Origin: Methanosarcina siciliae T4/M
GTDB taxonomy: Archaea; Halobacteriota; Methanosarcinia; Methanosarcinales; Methanosarcinaceae
Reading direction: 5' to 3'
DNA length: 64,000 nt
Assembly (NCBI RefSeq): GCF_000970085.1
Contig: NZ_CP009506.1
Coordinates: 1,488,001 to 1,552,000, forward strand
Below, in pieces: positions 17,059 to 26,900 of this stretch (its first letter is position 1; every line of letters starts with the position of its first letter). Position numbers and translations under genes: made by a program. Below the pieces are notes generated by a model. The model did not search any database. It was given only the letters and a program-made list of their open reading frames with translations, and was not told the DNA's origin.

Positions 17059-17345
17059 ATTTGAATCCCCGAGAGAATCTTTAACTTCTTATTCCAGATA
17101 TCAAGTCCCCTTTTTGCTGCATACCAGTCAAAAAAGTCGTCATCGTCTCCAAGATCCCCTGAATCAAATTTTTCCATAAAATGGTCTGAATCCATCCCAT
17201 ACTTATTCTCAAAATTCTCACAGATACCCGAGTACTTTTTTATTTTGTATTTTGCAACGCGTTCATTCTGATCAAGCGCTGCACGAATGACTTCACTTAC
17301 CTCCTGGGGTGTGAAATCGCCCTTTATATCAAGAGTGAGAGTCAT
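17055..17345 (-). CDS. Antitoxin of TumE-type module (paralogue 3 of 3)
   Basis: 96 residues, first gene of the pair. TLTLDIKGDFTPQEVSEVIR, ALDQNERVAKYKIKKYSGI and FFDWYAAKRGLDIWNKKLKI mark the same family as 5899-6189 and 11355-11648. It is directly coupled to the toxin gene (4-base overlap), which defines the likely function of the whole family in this window. No helix-turn-helix is obvious, so DNA-binding autoregulation is uncertain. Confidence 0.72.
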   Translation of the reverse strand: MTLTLDIKGDFTPQEVSEVIRAALDQNERVAKYKIKKYSGICENFENKYGMDSDHFMEKFDSGDLGDDDDFFDWYAAKRGLDIWNKKLKILSGIQI

Positions 17346-17604
17346 ATCCCTTTCACCAGATAGAAATTGTGTCTCCTTTTATAATAAGGTGATTCAGGAA
17401 CCGGCTCCGAAAATTACAAACAATACCTCCATCGTAGTCAATATTTTGCAAGAAATATTGGTTCTCAATAGGATACGGGATCAATTGTTCTTCAGGCTTT
17501 ATTTTCAAAAACCGGTAATATCAGTAATGAAGTACATAATCAGTAAAAAATTACAATAAATCAGGCGCCATGAAATTAAAGAATAGAAATTTGAGGGAAT
17601 AGTT

Positions 17605-18147
17605 ATGAAGAAAATCTTAAAGTTAATGGCATTGCTCCTTGCCATTGCTGCTGTCGTTTTTGCAGCTGGCTGTGCCGAAGATGCGGAGCCTGCGGAAAAT
17701 GAAACTCCGGAAGATTCCGAACAGGTTACGCCTGCAACACCGGAAACTTCTAACATGGCAAACGAAAATGTTACCGAAAATATCACAACTGAAAACAACG
17801 CAACCGAAGCTAATGAAACCGTGGTAACGGGGCAGGTAGTAACCGAAGCCGACAATGGGACAAACATTAGTCTCAATAATGGAGAGAATTTTACCCTTCA
17901 ACTCAGGGGAAACCCCACTACAGGTTATTCCTGGCAACTCAACGTAAGCGAAGGGCTCAGTATTCTCAGTGAAGATTATACCCAGGACCCGGCTCCTGAA
18001 GAAGCTACTGGTGTTCCCGGAACTTATACCTGGGTAATTCAAGCGGTGAGTGAGGGCAGCCAGCAGGTAAACGGCGAATATATACAACCCTGGGAGAATG
18101 CAACCGGGACTGAGGATAACTTTACACTCACTATCGAGGTTGTCTGA
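17605..18147 (+). CDS. Chagasin-like (I42) protease-inhibitor lipoprotein, copy B
   Basis: 180 residues. Lipobox VFAAGC, a short Thr/Glu/Asn linker with one TTENN unit, and a C-terminal inhibitor domain with NPTTGYSW, GVPGTYTW and QPWEN (closer to the canonical RPW loop than copy A's RSWEN). GAGGGAATAGTT precedes ATG 17605 exactly as in copy A, and the about 150-base upstream region is nearly identical, so both are probably regulated alike. Secreted and lipid-anchored; targets would be papain-like cysteine proteases. Confidence 0.8.
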   Translation: MKKILKLMALLLAIAAVVFAAGCAEDAEPAENETPEDSEQVTPATPETSNMANENVTENITTENNATEANETVVTGQVVTEADNGTNISLNNGENFTLQLRGNPTTGYSWQLNVSEGLSILSEDYTQDPAPEEATGVPGTYTWVIQAVSEGSQQVNGEYIQPWENATGTEDNFTLTIEVV

Positions 18148-18262
18148 GAGGCGTTTTTGTTTCTCGGATTTTATTTCTTTTTTAGCTTTTTTGATTTGGA
18201 GAATTTGTGAGGCTGTGGCCTTCTAATATAGTGGGGTTTTAAGAGAAGATTTTTACTTTTAC

Positions 18263-18550
18263 TTTGCATTTCGACCCCCCCTCAAAAAAACCAACTTAAT
18301 TTTTTTATTCATAAAGTTTATTGTTAATTATACCTATACTCGTACATTTAATAATAATTTCGAAAAATTTTAGCAAATATTGTTTTATTTTTTAGTATAT
18401 TCCTCAAATTTAGACCTGGTTTTTTAGAACTATGTAGAATTCAAGTCAAACTCATTAAATTTATTGATTATGTGTTCGCAACGGATTAAATAAGTTGAAT
18501 CAGTTGTTGAAAAATTCATCATATTTTTAAGAGGGGGGTCGAAATGCAAA
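18263..18550. mobile_element. 288-bp non-coding element with terminal inverted repeats and TTTTAC duplication
   Basis: TTTGCATTTCGACCCCCC starts at 18263 and its reverse complement ends at 18550. The arms extend to CTC, about 20 bp with one C inserted in the left arm. TTTTAC flanks both ends (18257-18262 and 18551-18556), a 6-bp target-site duplication. The interior is AT-rich and has no ORF. This fits a MITE mobilised in trans. It lies between the duplicated block and the defence operon. Confidence 0.8.
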
Positions 18551-18694
18551 TTTTACCAGTATTGGAATGATACTTAAAAACCAAAAAATGAAATAACTTA
18601 ATATAGAACATATAGTCAATTCAAATTTTCAAAAAAAAACACCCATGATATTCTTCGAATAACAGGCACAAATAATGAAAGTACATATGGACTT

Positions 18695-21600
18695 TCATGC
18701 TAAATCATTGTAGCCATAGATAACTTTCATCGCTTCAATTTCTTTTGAGACATTAACCTTTTCAATGAAATCAACCTTGAACAATTCTGCATCTCTTATA
18801 AGTTGACTCATTTGCTTTTCAAGTTTTGAGTATATATATGAGTACTTATTCTCCTTTTTATTAGAGCTCTTAAGCACGTTTCGCCTTAAATTTTGAATTG
18901 TAAGAGCAGCTGCGTATGATTTATCCGCAATCATTGTGTCAGCTGTTAAAAAAAAGGATATTTCAGATATAGATCTAAAAATAATTCTCATATCTTGAGG
19001 GGTGAAGGGGTGTTCTATTCTATACAATTTATATGTTCTAGAATCAACCATAACTTCTTCATAATTTGTCCACCAACTAGAAATGTAATCAGGATTTTTT
19101 GCGGTAATTCCTGAATCTGCTAGAATCTTTGCAATTTCATCCTTTGACTTTTGGAGAGAGACACTATTCTGCTCTGCAAAAATTTCAATTGTTCGCTCCA
19201 GAAGATTAATCCATAGAACTGAATCATTGAATAATTGTTTAAATCCTTTCCACTCAAACGGTCCCTTCTGGAATTGAAGTTTGTCTCCCCATTTCATCAT
19301 GAATTTAAAAAATATAGATCTAAAAGATTGATAAAAACCCAAACGATTGAGAATAACTTCCATATTAATTAATTCTCTCTTCATCGAGGAAGTGGATGAG
19401 TCAGGGCTAAAGGATATTTCTCTGAAAGAATTTCCATCCTTGAGCATAATATCTCTATCAAGAGGAAGAAATAAACCTCTATTTTGAGAGTCAATGCACA
19501 GAATAGCTGTCTCTCCATAAGTTAACTTATAATAATTATTATATTCATCTAAAATATCTGAAGTTTTTCCATAAATACTCACTCCAGAATAAGGCATAGA
19601 ATACTCTTCCTCGCCCAATTCAACATCATCAATATATTGTAATTTTTCATTTTCATCAAAGTTAACTTTAGACAAAAGATCTCTTAGCAGGCAAGGTGCA
19701 GGAGTGTAATCATAAACTCTGACAACAGGATAGGCGTTTATCTCAAGTAGTCTCTTGTCTATGATTTCTTTTATCCTTCCTATTGTTTTAGTAGTTCCAA
19801 CAAAGAAAAATTTATCAACATCAGAAGAATGCAAATTATAGCTTAAAGATGGATATCCTGTAGATAGTACAAAATGTTTGAAACCCTCTGGAATAGTCCT
19901 TTCAATACTTCCTAATTTATCCCAACTACACACAGTTAGATAAGATGAAATTTGTTCTGGTATTGAATCCTCTTGACGAAGTAAACGTTCAGCTCCTTTG
20001 GCTTCAAAGTGAGGAACAATTATCGTAATGTAGCATTCTTTATTTTTCTTGAATATGTCCCTGACAATATCCAGCACTTTTTCTCTAAGAGGATTCCTCT
20101 GGATACATGAATCAGTATAGAAAACTTTTCTTAAAGAATCATTTAAAGAAGAGAAGAGTTCTTGTTCAATTTTATGGTTGAGATCAGTAAATAAAATATC
20201 ATAAGTCAATAGGGAATTCCACTTCTTCATTACAGATAGGATTTCAGGTTTTCCATATTCTCCAACAACATTTAAAAGTGTTGAAAAAACTTTAGAAAAA
20301 TACAGTTTGACATCTTTTTTAGTTTCCCCCTCTATACTCTTCAAGCATTTCTCCAATAACTCAGAAATCTCATCATAAGAATCAATCGTAATGTATTCTG
20401 GTTTGATCTCTCTAAGCTTTTCTTTAGGCATTTGTTCCATTTTTGAAGACAGAGGATTTGGATGTCTTGAACCGCTATCATGATCAAGCTCATCAAGAAA
20501 AGTTGGGGAATCCCAAGTATGAAATAATACCTTAACAGAACCAAAAATAGTTTCATTTTCACTAAGTTTATATAAGTGACGGATATCTGGATTAGTCGAA
20601 AACATCAGAACTGTGCTAACATCGGTTTCTTTCAAAAATTCCATTAGCTTTTCCGTTCTGGGACCAGCGTATCTAGAATCAGAGATTATTTCATCCACAT
20701 TTTCAATTATAAGAACATCAGGAGACACTATTTTTATTCTTCTAAGTACCTCTGAAATTTCGGATTCAGTTGAAAAAAAATGTAACTTGATTTTTTTATC
20801 TAGAATTTCCTCAGTAATTTCTTCATCGTAAAAAAAAGACTCAATTTCCGTTCCACAATTTTTCAATTTTTTAGAATTAACAAGGAGTTGCCAAAGCCAC
20901 ATTTTTTTATAATTGAGACTCCCTGTCCAGCGAGTTTGTTTTTCAAGAGAAACGTTCCATTCTCCATTCTCATTTATAACTTCAATTATCCTTCCGCCAT
21001 TCTTAGGAACAGAGATTTCTCTTAAGAAATTGTCGCCAAGTTCTTTGGCTTCTCTAATAATAGAATTCTTGCACTTTCTAACAGTGCCATCACATAATTT
21101 ATTCCTTATTTCATTTTCACCATACTTTCTATACTTAACCTCTACAACATCTTCCTTTTCAAAAACCATTTCCCTCTTAAGATTGTTGCTTTCTTGCTTT
21201 AGTTTAGGTGGAAGAAAATTATCTTCATCCTCTATATAAACAGTCTTACTAAAAACATCATACGAAGAATATGATGGTATATATGATTTATTTTCGTTAT
21301 TTGTTGAATAATTCCCGATGACTGCAACTTTTCTTTTAGGGAAAGTTAAAAGATACTCTGATACGAGAAGAGGAGTGAAACGGATGTCATTCCATGGCCA
21401 GGTGATAAGGAATATTCCTTTAGGATCATCTTTTATCCAGTCAAGATAAGATTTCTCTATTTCATTTGGCACTACTTTCCATATAAGAGGCAAATGGGAA
21501 AGATAATCTTCCGATTTCTTTCCTTCCTTTTCTGTAACATACTTTACAGTTTTTGGAAATGATTCTGTAAACAGATTTACTTCAGTATAGAACAATGCAT

Positions 21601-21712
21601 TGCAAGAGGTACATCTAAAATGTTTCTTGTCAACAAATTCAATTGGTTTCCCAGTTACGTGAGGTTCATGACAATTCGGACATGTGTAAGCAAAATGATA
21701 ATAAGTTCTCAT
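18695..21712 (-). CDS. DrmE-like DISARM protein (large, NTPase-like)
   Basis: 1005 residues. The N-terminus has a zinc ribbon (Cys11, Cys14, Cys34, Cys37: CPNC...CTSC). A hydrophobic strand then DVLIIENVDE (about 330-340) looks like a Walker-B segment, but no clear Walker A is visible. The second half (KECYITIIVPHFEAKGAERL; VLSTGYPSLSYNLHSSDVDK; FFFVGTTKTIGRIKEIIDKR) has the arrangement of helicase-like C-terminal folds and resembles DrmE of class 2 DISARM as I remember it. Last gene of the operon; its start overlaps the drmC stop by 4 bases. AT-rich like its neighbours. Assignment to DrmE rests on context and partial resemblance. Confidence 0.55.
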   Translation of the reverse strand: MRTYYHFAYTCPNCHEPHVTGKPIEFVDKKHFRCTSCNALFYTEVNLFTESFPKTVKYVTEKEGKKSEDYLSHLPLIWKVVPNEIEKSYLDWIKDDPKGIFLITWPWNDIRFTPLLVSEYLLTFPKRKVAVIGNYSTNNENKSYIPSYSSYDVFSKTVYIEDEDNFLPPKLKQESNNLKREMVFEKEDVVEVKYRKYGENEIRNKLCDGTVRKCKNSIIREAKELGDNFLREISVPKNGGRIIEVINENGEWNVSLEKQTRWTGSLNYKKMWLWQLLVNSKKLKNCGTEIESFFYDEEITEEILDKKIKLHFFSTESEISEVLRRIKIVSPDVLIIENVDEIISDSRYAGPRTEKLMEFLKETDVSTVLMFSTNPDIRHLYKLSENETIFGSVKVLFHTWDSPTFLDELDHDSGSRHPNPLSSKMEQMPKEKLREIKPEYITIDSYDEISELLEKCLKSIEGETKKDVKLYFSKVFSTLLNVVGEYGKPEILSVMKKWNSLLTYDILFTDLNHKIEQELFSSLNDSLRKVFYTDSCIQRNPLREKVLDIVRDIFKKNKECYITIIVPHFEAKGAERLLRQEDSIPEQISSYLTVCSWDKLGSIERTIPEGFKHFVLSTGYPSLSYNLHSSDVDKFFFVGTTKTIGRIKEIIDKRLLEINAYPVVRVYDYTPAPCLLRDLLSKVNFDENEKLQYIDDVELGEEEYSMPYSGVSIYGKTSDILDEYNNYYKLTYGETAILCIDSQNRGLFLPLDRDIMLKDGNSFREISFSPDSSTSSMKRELINMEVILNRLGFYQSFRSIFFKFMMKWGDKLQFQKGPFEWKGFKQLFNDSVLWINLLERTIEIFAEQNSVSLQKSKDEIAKILADSGITAKNPDYISSWWTNYEEVMVDSRTYKLYRIEHPFTPQDMRIIFRSISEISFFLTADTMIADKSYAAALTIQNLRRNVLKSSNKKENKYSYIYSKLEKQMSQLIRDAELFKVDFIEKVNVSKEIEAMKVIYGYNDLA

Positions 21713-22182
21713 TTCTCCCCCAGCTTTTTTATTAATTTTAAAATCTGGAGCGCTATATCTGGATCCTCTACCAAGAAACCAAGCTCATAATTATTTGTCA
21801 TGCCACTAAATGTAAAATTAGCCGATCCAGAAATAACTTTTTTTCCATCAGCAACAAGAACTTTAGCATGAAGTGTTTCAGTTTCAACTCTATAAATTTT
21901 CAGATAATTAAATTTTCTTTGTAAGTTTGATATGTAGTTCACAGCCTCATTTCTTATCGAAGATTCATCTCCATATAAGTATATTTCAACCTCAACTCCT
22001 CTTTCTAATGCCTTTCTCAATTTATTCACAATGCTCATATCTGTGAGAACATAAGCTGTAAGATAAAGTTCATTAGTGGCATTCGAAATCAGATCATCGA
22101 TTACCGATCTAAATGATCTTACCCCATATCCAATCCATTTTTCACCCGTGGCCACAGGAACAATTTCTTCAATCATCTTCAA
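21709..22182 (-). CDS. drmC: DrmC, phospholipase-D-like protein of DISARM
   Basis: 157 residues with one HKD motif: His105, Lys107, Asp112 (LHAKVLVADGKKVISGSANF), followed by the Gly-Ser/Asn that completes the PLD active site. One motif per chain means a dimer is needed for catalysis. Known: DrmC is the PLD-family component of DISARM, often dispensable for protection. It is shorter than the usual DrmC of about 230-270 residues, so an N-terminal part is missing or different. 4-base overlaps join it to both drmB and the DrmE-like gene. Confidence 0.82.
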   Translation of the reverse strand: MKMIEEIVPVATGEKWIGYGVRSFRSVIDDLISNATNELYLTAYVLTDMSIVNKLRKALERGVEVEIYLYGDESSIRNEAVNYISNLQRKFNYLKIYRVETETLHAKVLVADGKKVISGSANFTFSGMTNNYELGFLVEDPDIALQILKLIKKLGEK

Positions 22183-23981
22183 TCTCCAATGAGAAGATGT
22201 CTGTCAAGCCAGAGATTTCTATGTTCACACGAAGTTTCAGAAATCAAAAGACAACTATAACACGCCGCTCCGTTTACAGATTCTGCAGATTTAGTTACAT
22301 CACAACAAAGTGGATCATTAGAACAAAGCAAAATATTCCCAACTGCACTATTGATAATTTCACGGAATATATCTACCGATCCTACAAGTCCACCCATACC
22401 TCCATCTTCTCCTGGAGATGTATTATAAATAAGAATACCTCCATTTTTCCCATCACGAGATATGTAAACTCTTTCCCTCAGTGAAACTGCTGAATAACCA
22501 GTGTGTGAGGATAAAGCTCTGATGATTGCATGAGAAAGTGTATGGAGCCAGACGAATGCGGGTTCAGCAGAAACCTCTGACCACCCTGAATCAGATTTCA
22601 TTCCTGAAGATGAGTATTCTTTCCACAGGTTGTACGCTGGTTTTGAAGTTAGATCAGGTATTTTTCTTTCACCAAATGTAATGAATATACCTTCACCAAA
22701 TCCTTCATATCCTGGATACCAGACACTTCCATCTGAATGTAAATACACACCTGATGAGACTAACAATTGGGGTTCACTTTCATCTGCAGTTGATACCATA
22801 CGTTTGTAGCCAAGCTGAACTGTGATTGTTCTGATCTTACTAATTGGGTGAACAAGCAATTCGGGCATGATGGATGAAGTTGAGATTATCTTTTTTGGGT
22901 GTCCCATAACAAAATTTTTGGTTGAACTTCCAGCTCCTGATAGTAGTGAATCAAATTCTTCGTACATTAAACTCATGAAAGATTTATTTTCATCATTTAA
23001 GCGTTTATAAAGAGCGCAAAATTCTGACACACCTTTTTCTCTAATCTCTTTACTTATAGTTTCAAGCGAGTTATCAGGAATTCTTCCTTTTAAAGTACTT
23101 GAAATCCAGTCTACAAAAATATTAGCATCCATTCTAAGTAAGATATCAGAGGGGGTTTTCATCATTGTATCAAGAGCTATTGAAACATCATATCTTTGGA
23201 GAATTCTTGAGATCTGATTATCGAATTCGGGAATTGTCAAAAGGGTCATCGTTTCAGGAACCCTGAGTGAAGTTGACTGCCTTTGCATTATTTTCATCAA
23301 TTTTTCACAATTCTTTGACCTATCTGGCTTAGTATAAATGGGGAAATAATTGCTTGAAGGGGATTCTCTTTCTGGAATTCTTCCCGTACAGAAAAAATTC
23401 ATTTTGTAAATTTCTTTCATATTGTTTCTAGCTCTACAAATAGGGCATTCTATGACAATATCTTCTAGAGAACTTCCGTTTGCTTTCCAGCGGAAGTAGT
23501 CTGGTTTACATGATGAGTTTTTATGGACAGCATAATTCCAGTTTACTTCATCAAGGTGTCCATCTGGACATGCTGCAACAAATCTAACTGCAGAAGATTC
23601 ATCGTTAGTTTCACATAGAGGACATTTAGATCCGTTATACAAAATGGGGGCATGATTTCCTCTTCTTCCATAGCAGACTTTCCACACCGGGAAAACGTAT
23701 GTTGAGTAAACGCGATAATTGCTTTGCTTTCCAAGTCCAGCGTTTGTAGGCAAAGCTAATATGCGAATATTCGTTTTCTCTTCCGATCTGCTTTTAATGT
23801 ACTTGGAAATCCTTGTCTCTGCGATTTCAAATCTCCGAAAAGTATCCGGGTTAAAGTTTTCACCAAGTCCTTTTTCCAGAGATGGAATAATCCTGGGTCC
23901 TTTTTTAGTTTCAATTACGGAACCCGGACCATAAGTAAGAACAAACTGCGATCTGCTTATATGCTGAAATTCCCTTGTCAT
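22179..23981 (-). CDS. drmB: DrmB, DUF1998 protein of DISARM
   Basis: 600 residues. The N-terminus RSQFVLTYGPGSVIETKKGP is characteristic of DrmB. Cys pairs CPLCETND and CPICRARN form a central zinc-binding region. The C-terminal DUF1998 part shows WLHTLSHAIIRALSSHTGYS, IYNTSPGEDGGMGGLVGSVD and the Cys cluster CSNDPLCCD...CYSCLL..SCEH. Known: DrmB partners the DrmA helicase in a DNA-binding DrmAB complex that recognises free 5' ends. Starts 2 bases after the drmA stop. Confidence 0.88.
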   Translation of the reverse strand: MTREFQHISRSQFVLTYGPGSVIETKKGPRIIPSLEKGLGENFNPDTFRRFEIAETRISKYIKSRSEEKTNIRILALPTNAGLGKQSNYRVYSTYVFPVWKVCYGRRGNHAPILYNGSKCPLCETNDESSAVRFVAACPDGHLDEVNWNYAVHKNSSCKPDYFRWKANGSSLEDIVIECPICRARNNMKEIYKMNFFCTGRIPERESPSSNYFPIYTKPDRSKNCEKLMKIMQRQSTSLRVPETMTLLTIPEFDNQISRILQRYDVSIALDTMMKTPSDILLRMDANIFVDWISSTLKGRIPDNSLETISKEIREKGVSEFCALYKRLNDENKSFMSLMYEEFDSLLSGAGSSTKNFVMGHPKKIISTSSIMPELLVHPISKIRTITVQLGYKRMVSTADESEPQLLVSSGVYLHSDGSVWYPGYEGFGEGIFITFGERKIPDLTSKPAYNLWKEYSSSGMKSDSGWSEVSAEPAFVWLHTLSHAIIRALSSHTGYSAVSLRERVYISRDGKNGGILIYNTSPGEDGGMGGLVGSVDIFREIINSAVGNILLCSNDPLCCDVTKSAESVNGAACYSCLLISETSCEHRNLWLDRHLLIGD

Positions 23982-23983
23982 AT

Positions 23984-26900
23984 TTATACCTCAAACGCAG
24001 TAGTTTCTTCTATTTCACGAAGAGATTGTGGAGCGTTTTTGTAAACAACACATAAACCAACCTTTTCATGTGCTGGATCTCCAAGTATTACATTTTTTTC
24101 TGGAGGCCTATATAGAGTATACTCATTATAAACCAAATTTTTAGTGAAACCAAGCTTTTGTGAGATTCCAAGCCATCGATCATACTGAGAACGGAAACAC
24201 TGGATCGTTTTTTTTGAAACATCACGAGGTAAGCATCTACTCAAAAACTTTTCAAAGTCATTCAATGACTCTTCACTTTGAATAATATGACCTGATTCAA
24301 CAAACCATCTAGAACTGGGATCAGGCATATTCCTTAGAAAAGAAACAATTGCAGGACCTGCTGCTTTCTCTAAACATCCGTCTGAAAAAGGAGACACAGA
24401 AGCAGGTTCTACCTCGATGTTTATTCTATGATGGTACCCTGTAAAGATTTCATAATGGCTAAGATCTCTTGCTCTTCCAGCTTTATAAAATGTGACAACC
24501 AGAGCTCCATGATCTCTTCCCACGCGACCAGTTGCCTGAATGTACTGAGATGTTGTTTTGGGCTGCCCGTTTACAACCATCAATGATAAGTGAGGAATAT
24601 CTACACCAGTTCCAAACATTGATGTGGTGAATATAGCATCAGGGTTTTCATTAATAGTGCGTTTCTTTCCCTGTTCCAGTTCTTCAAGTAGCTGTGGAAT
24701 ATCAGTAGAGTTTATCCTGCTTGAAAGTTCAACAACCTTTTCTGCATCCAAATTTCGAACTGAACCTTTGGAAATATTATTTAATCTTTCAATAATGTCT
24801 TCTCTAAAAAGTGATCTATTCCCTCCTAACTCCCTAATGGAATTAAAGTAACCTACAAGAGTCCAGAAATTTACAATGTCCTTTTCAGAGCAATTCTCTT
24901 CACCAGTCTGCAGCATCCTTGACCATATTCTTATAATTGGTGTCAACGGACCTCTTCCTGGTGCATAGATCCCCATGTAAACTCTTCCGGGTCTATTTTC
25001 ATTCCATCCAGATGACCAGGCAGGCATTTTTACAAAAAAACTATCTTTGAAAGTTAGACCGTATGCAGGAAATTGGAATAACGGTCTATTAAAAAGACTT
25101 TTAACTTGAATCGCTGCATCATTAACAGTTGCAGAAGATGCAATATACTTTGGAATTCCACCTGATTCACGGATAAGACCATCAACAATACACTCATAAA
25201 TACCAAACATACTACCCAAGGGCCCATCCATTAAATGAAGTTCATCCTGTACTATCATATCAGGCGGAAGGAATGGATTTACATTAGTGGAATACTTTGA
25301 AATTGCATTTTTGGTGTAATTGTTTGGTAACAATTCTTCTGAATCATCACGATAGTAACCATAAAATCCATTATATTTTTTCACGTTTCCAAATATATAA
25401 CTTGACTTGGGCTCAAAAGCCAGCCTTGCTATTTTATCTGCTGTACTTACAATAATAGTTGGACACCTATGGTATATCTGTTCATCAACAGTGTATGCTG
25501 GAATAGGAATATGTGAATTTTCAGCAAATGGGGAAGAATCGTCCTTCACAAACAGACCGTCTGGTAATTTCTTTTTTGAACTTCCTGAAACATTTGAGGG
25601 CACACCTTCCTTATAATTAACATTACTGTTAAGATCACATTCAGGATTCGGGCAAAAAATTTCAAAATCAACAGGTGAGTCTTTTTTTCTCCCAACTTCA
25701 TTGTATGAAGGGAAATAACCAGGTCGTGAAGGTCTAAAAGAGACAACTTTAACGTTAAGCTCTTTTTCAAGTTTTGAAATAATATCATCAAACTCTTTTT
25801 CGTCAACTTTTCTGGAGCTGTCAAGTGTAATATACATTATGAAACAGTTGCTAAGGCATCTATTATCTGAAACTTGAATTTCCTTAATCAAATTAGAAAC
25901 TGATGTAATCTTTGAAACGTGACTCTTCAATTCAGAGAGAGTTTTTTCATATTTAATTACGAGATATATTTTATTAATCCCAGCTGGTAAACCCGAACTG
26001 GGAACAGCAAGCCAAGTACCACATACTGGACATTTTACTATCTGAGCAGGTTCACCTTCTGACGATGAACTGTTTTGTAATGCCTTAATCGCTCCTTGTT
26101 CACCACGAAGATGGTTGGGAGAAACTCCTCCTCCTACCCACATTCCTACAGAAAATCTTACAGTTCCGTATAGCCAATCGTTAGATATAGAACACTTTTG
26201 TGGCCTCCATCCAGAAAGTCCTTGATTATTGAAAACACGCAAGTATTCTGCTGCCGTGATCATAATAAGTGTTCTTCTAAATTGTTGGACAGTTAAAAGA
26301 CGTAATGTATACCTGGAAATTATGGAAGTTCCTGCCCCAGTTATATCTTTGTTATCTTTATCTCCATTCCGAAATCTTGTCTGTGCATTTCTTCTTCTTA
26401 AAGCCATAACAAAGGCCATCATTGCAAGATAAGACTCTGTTTTTCCTCCTCCTGTAGGTACCCATAGTAAATCAACGTAGTCTCTGAATTCGGAGTCTTT
26501 ATTGGATAGAGATTCCAGATTCATCAAGAAAAATGCAAGTTGGAATGGTCTCCAAACAAAGTCAATATTACTTTCCTTCAGTTTGCCGCCCTTTTTCCAG
26601 AGATTTTGTAACCATATAACTTTATTAGCAAAGCAAAATGACAGAAGAATATCTTTGTTTTTTTGAAGAGATTCTATACCTCCATTAATCCTTTTCAGGC
26701 AAATTTTTTGTTTATCTATAAGCTTTTTTGCGATAATTTTATCCTTATCCGAAAAACCCTCAAGTGAAGTTTCATTCATTAGAATCCATTTTTCATAGCT
26801 TTTTAAGATAGGATCTAAATAACCTTTGATTTCCGTTTCATCCCACATTTCGGATAATTTTAAAGCTGAGAAAACAGGGGAATTTAAGATTTCAAAGTTT

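Larger units (their letters stand above)
16575..18255. repeat. Segmental duplication, copy B (partner 12640-13770)
   Basis: Holds the complete version of the block: toxin, antitoxin, promoter block (AAGAAATATTGGTTCTCAAT at 17450-17469), lipoprotein gene and downstream T-rich sequence. The two lipoproteins are about 80% alike outside the repeat linker, so the duplication is not recent. Confidence 0.75.
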
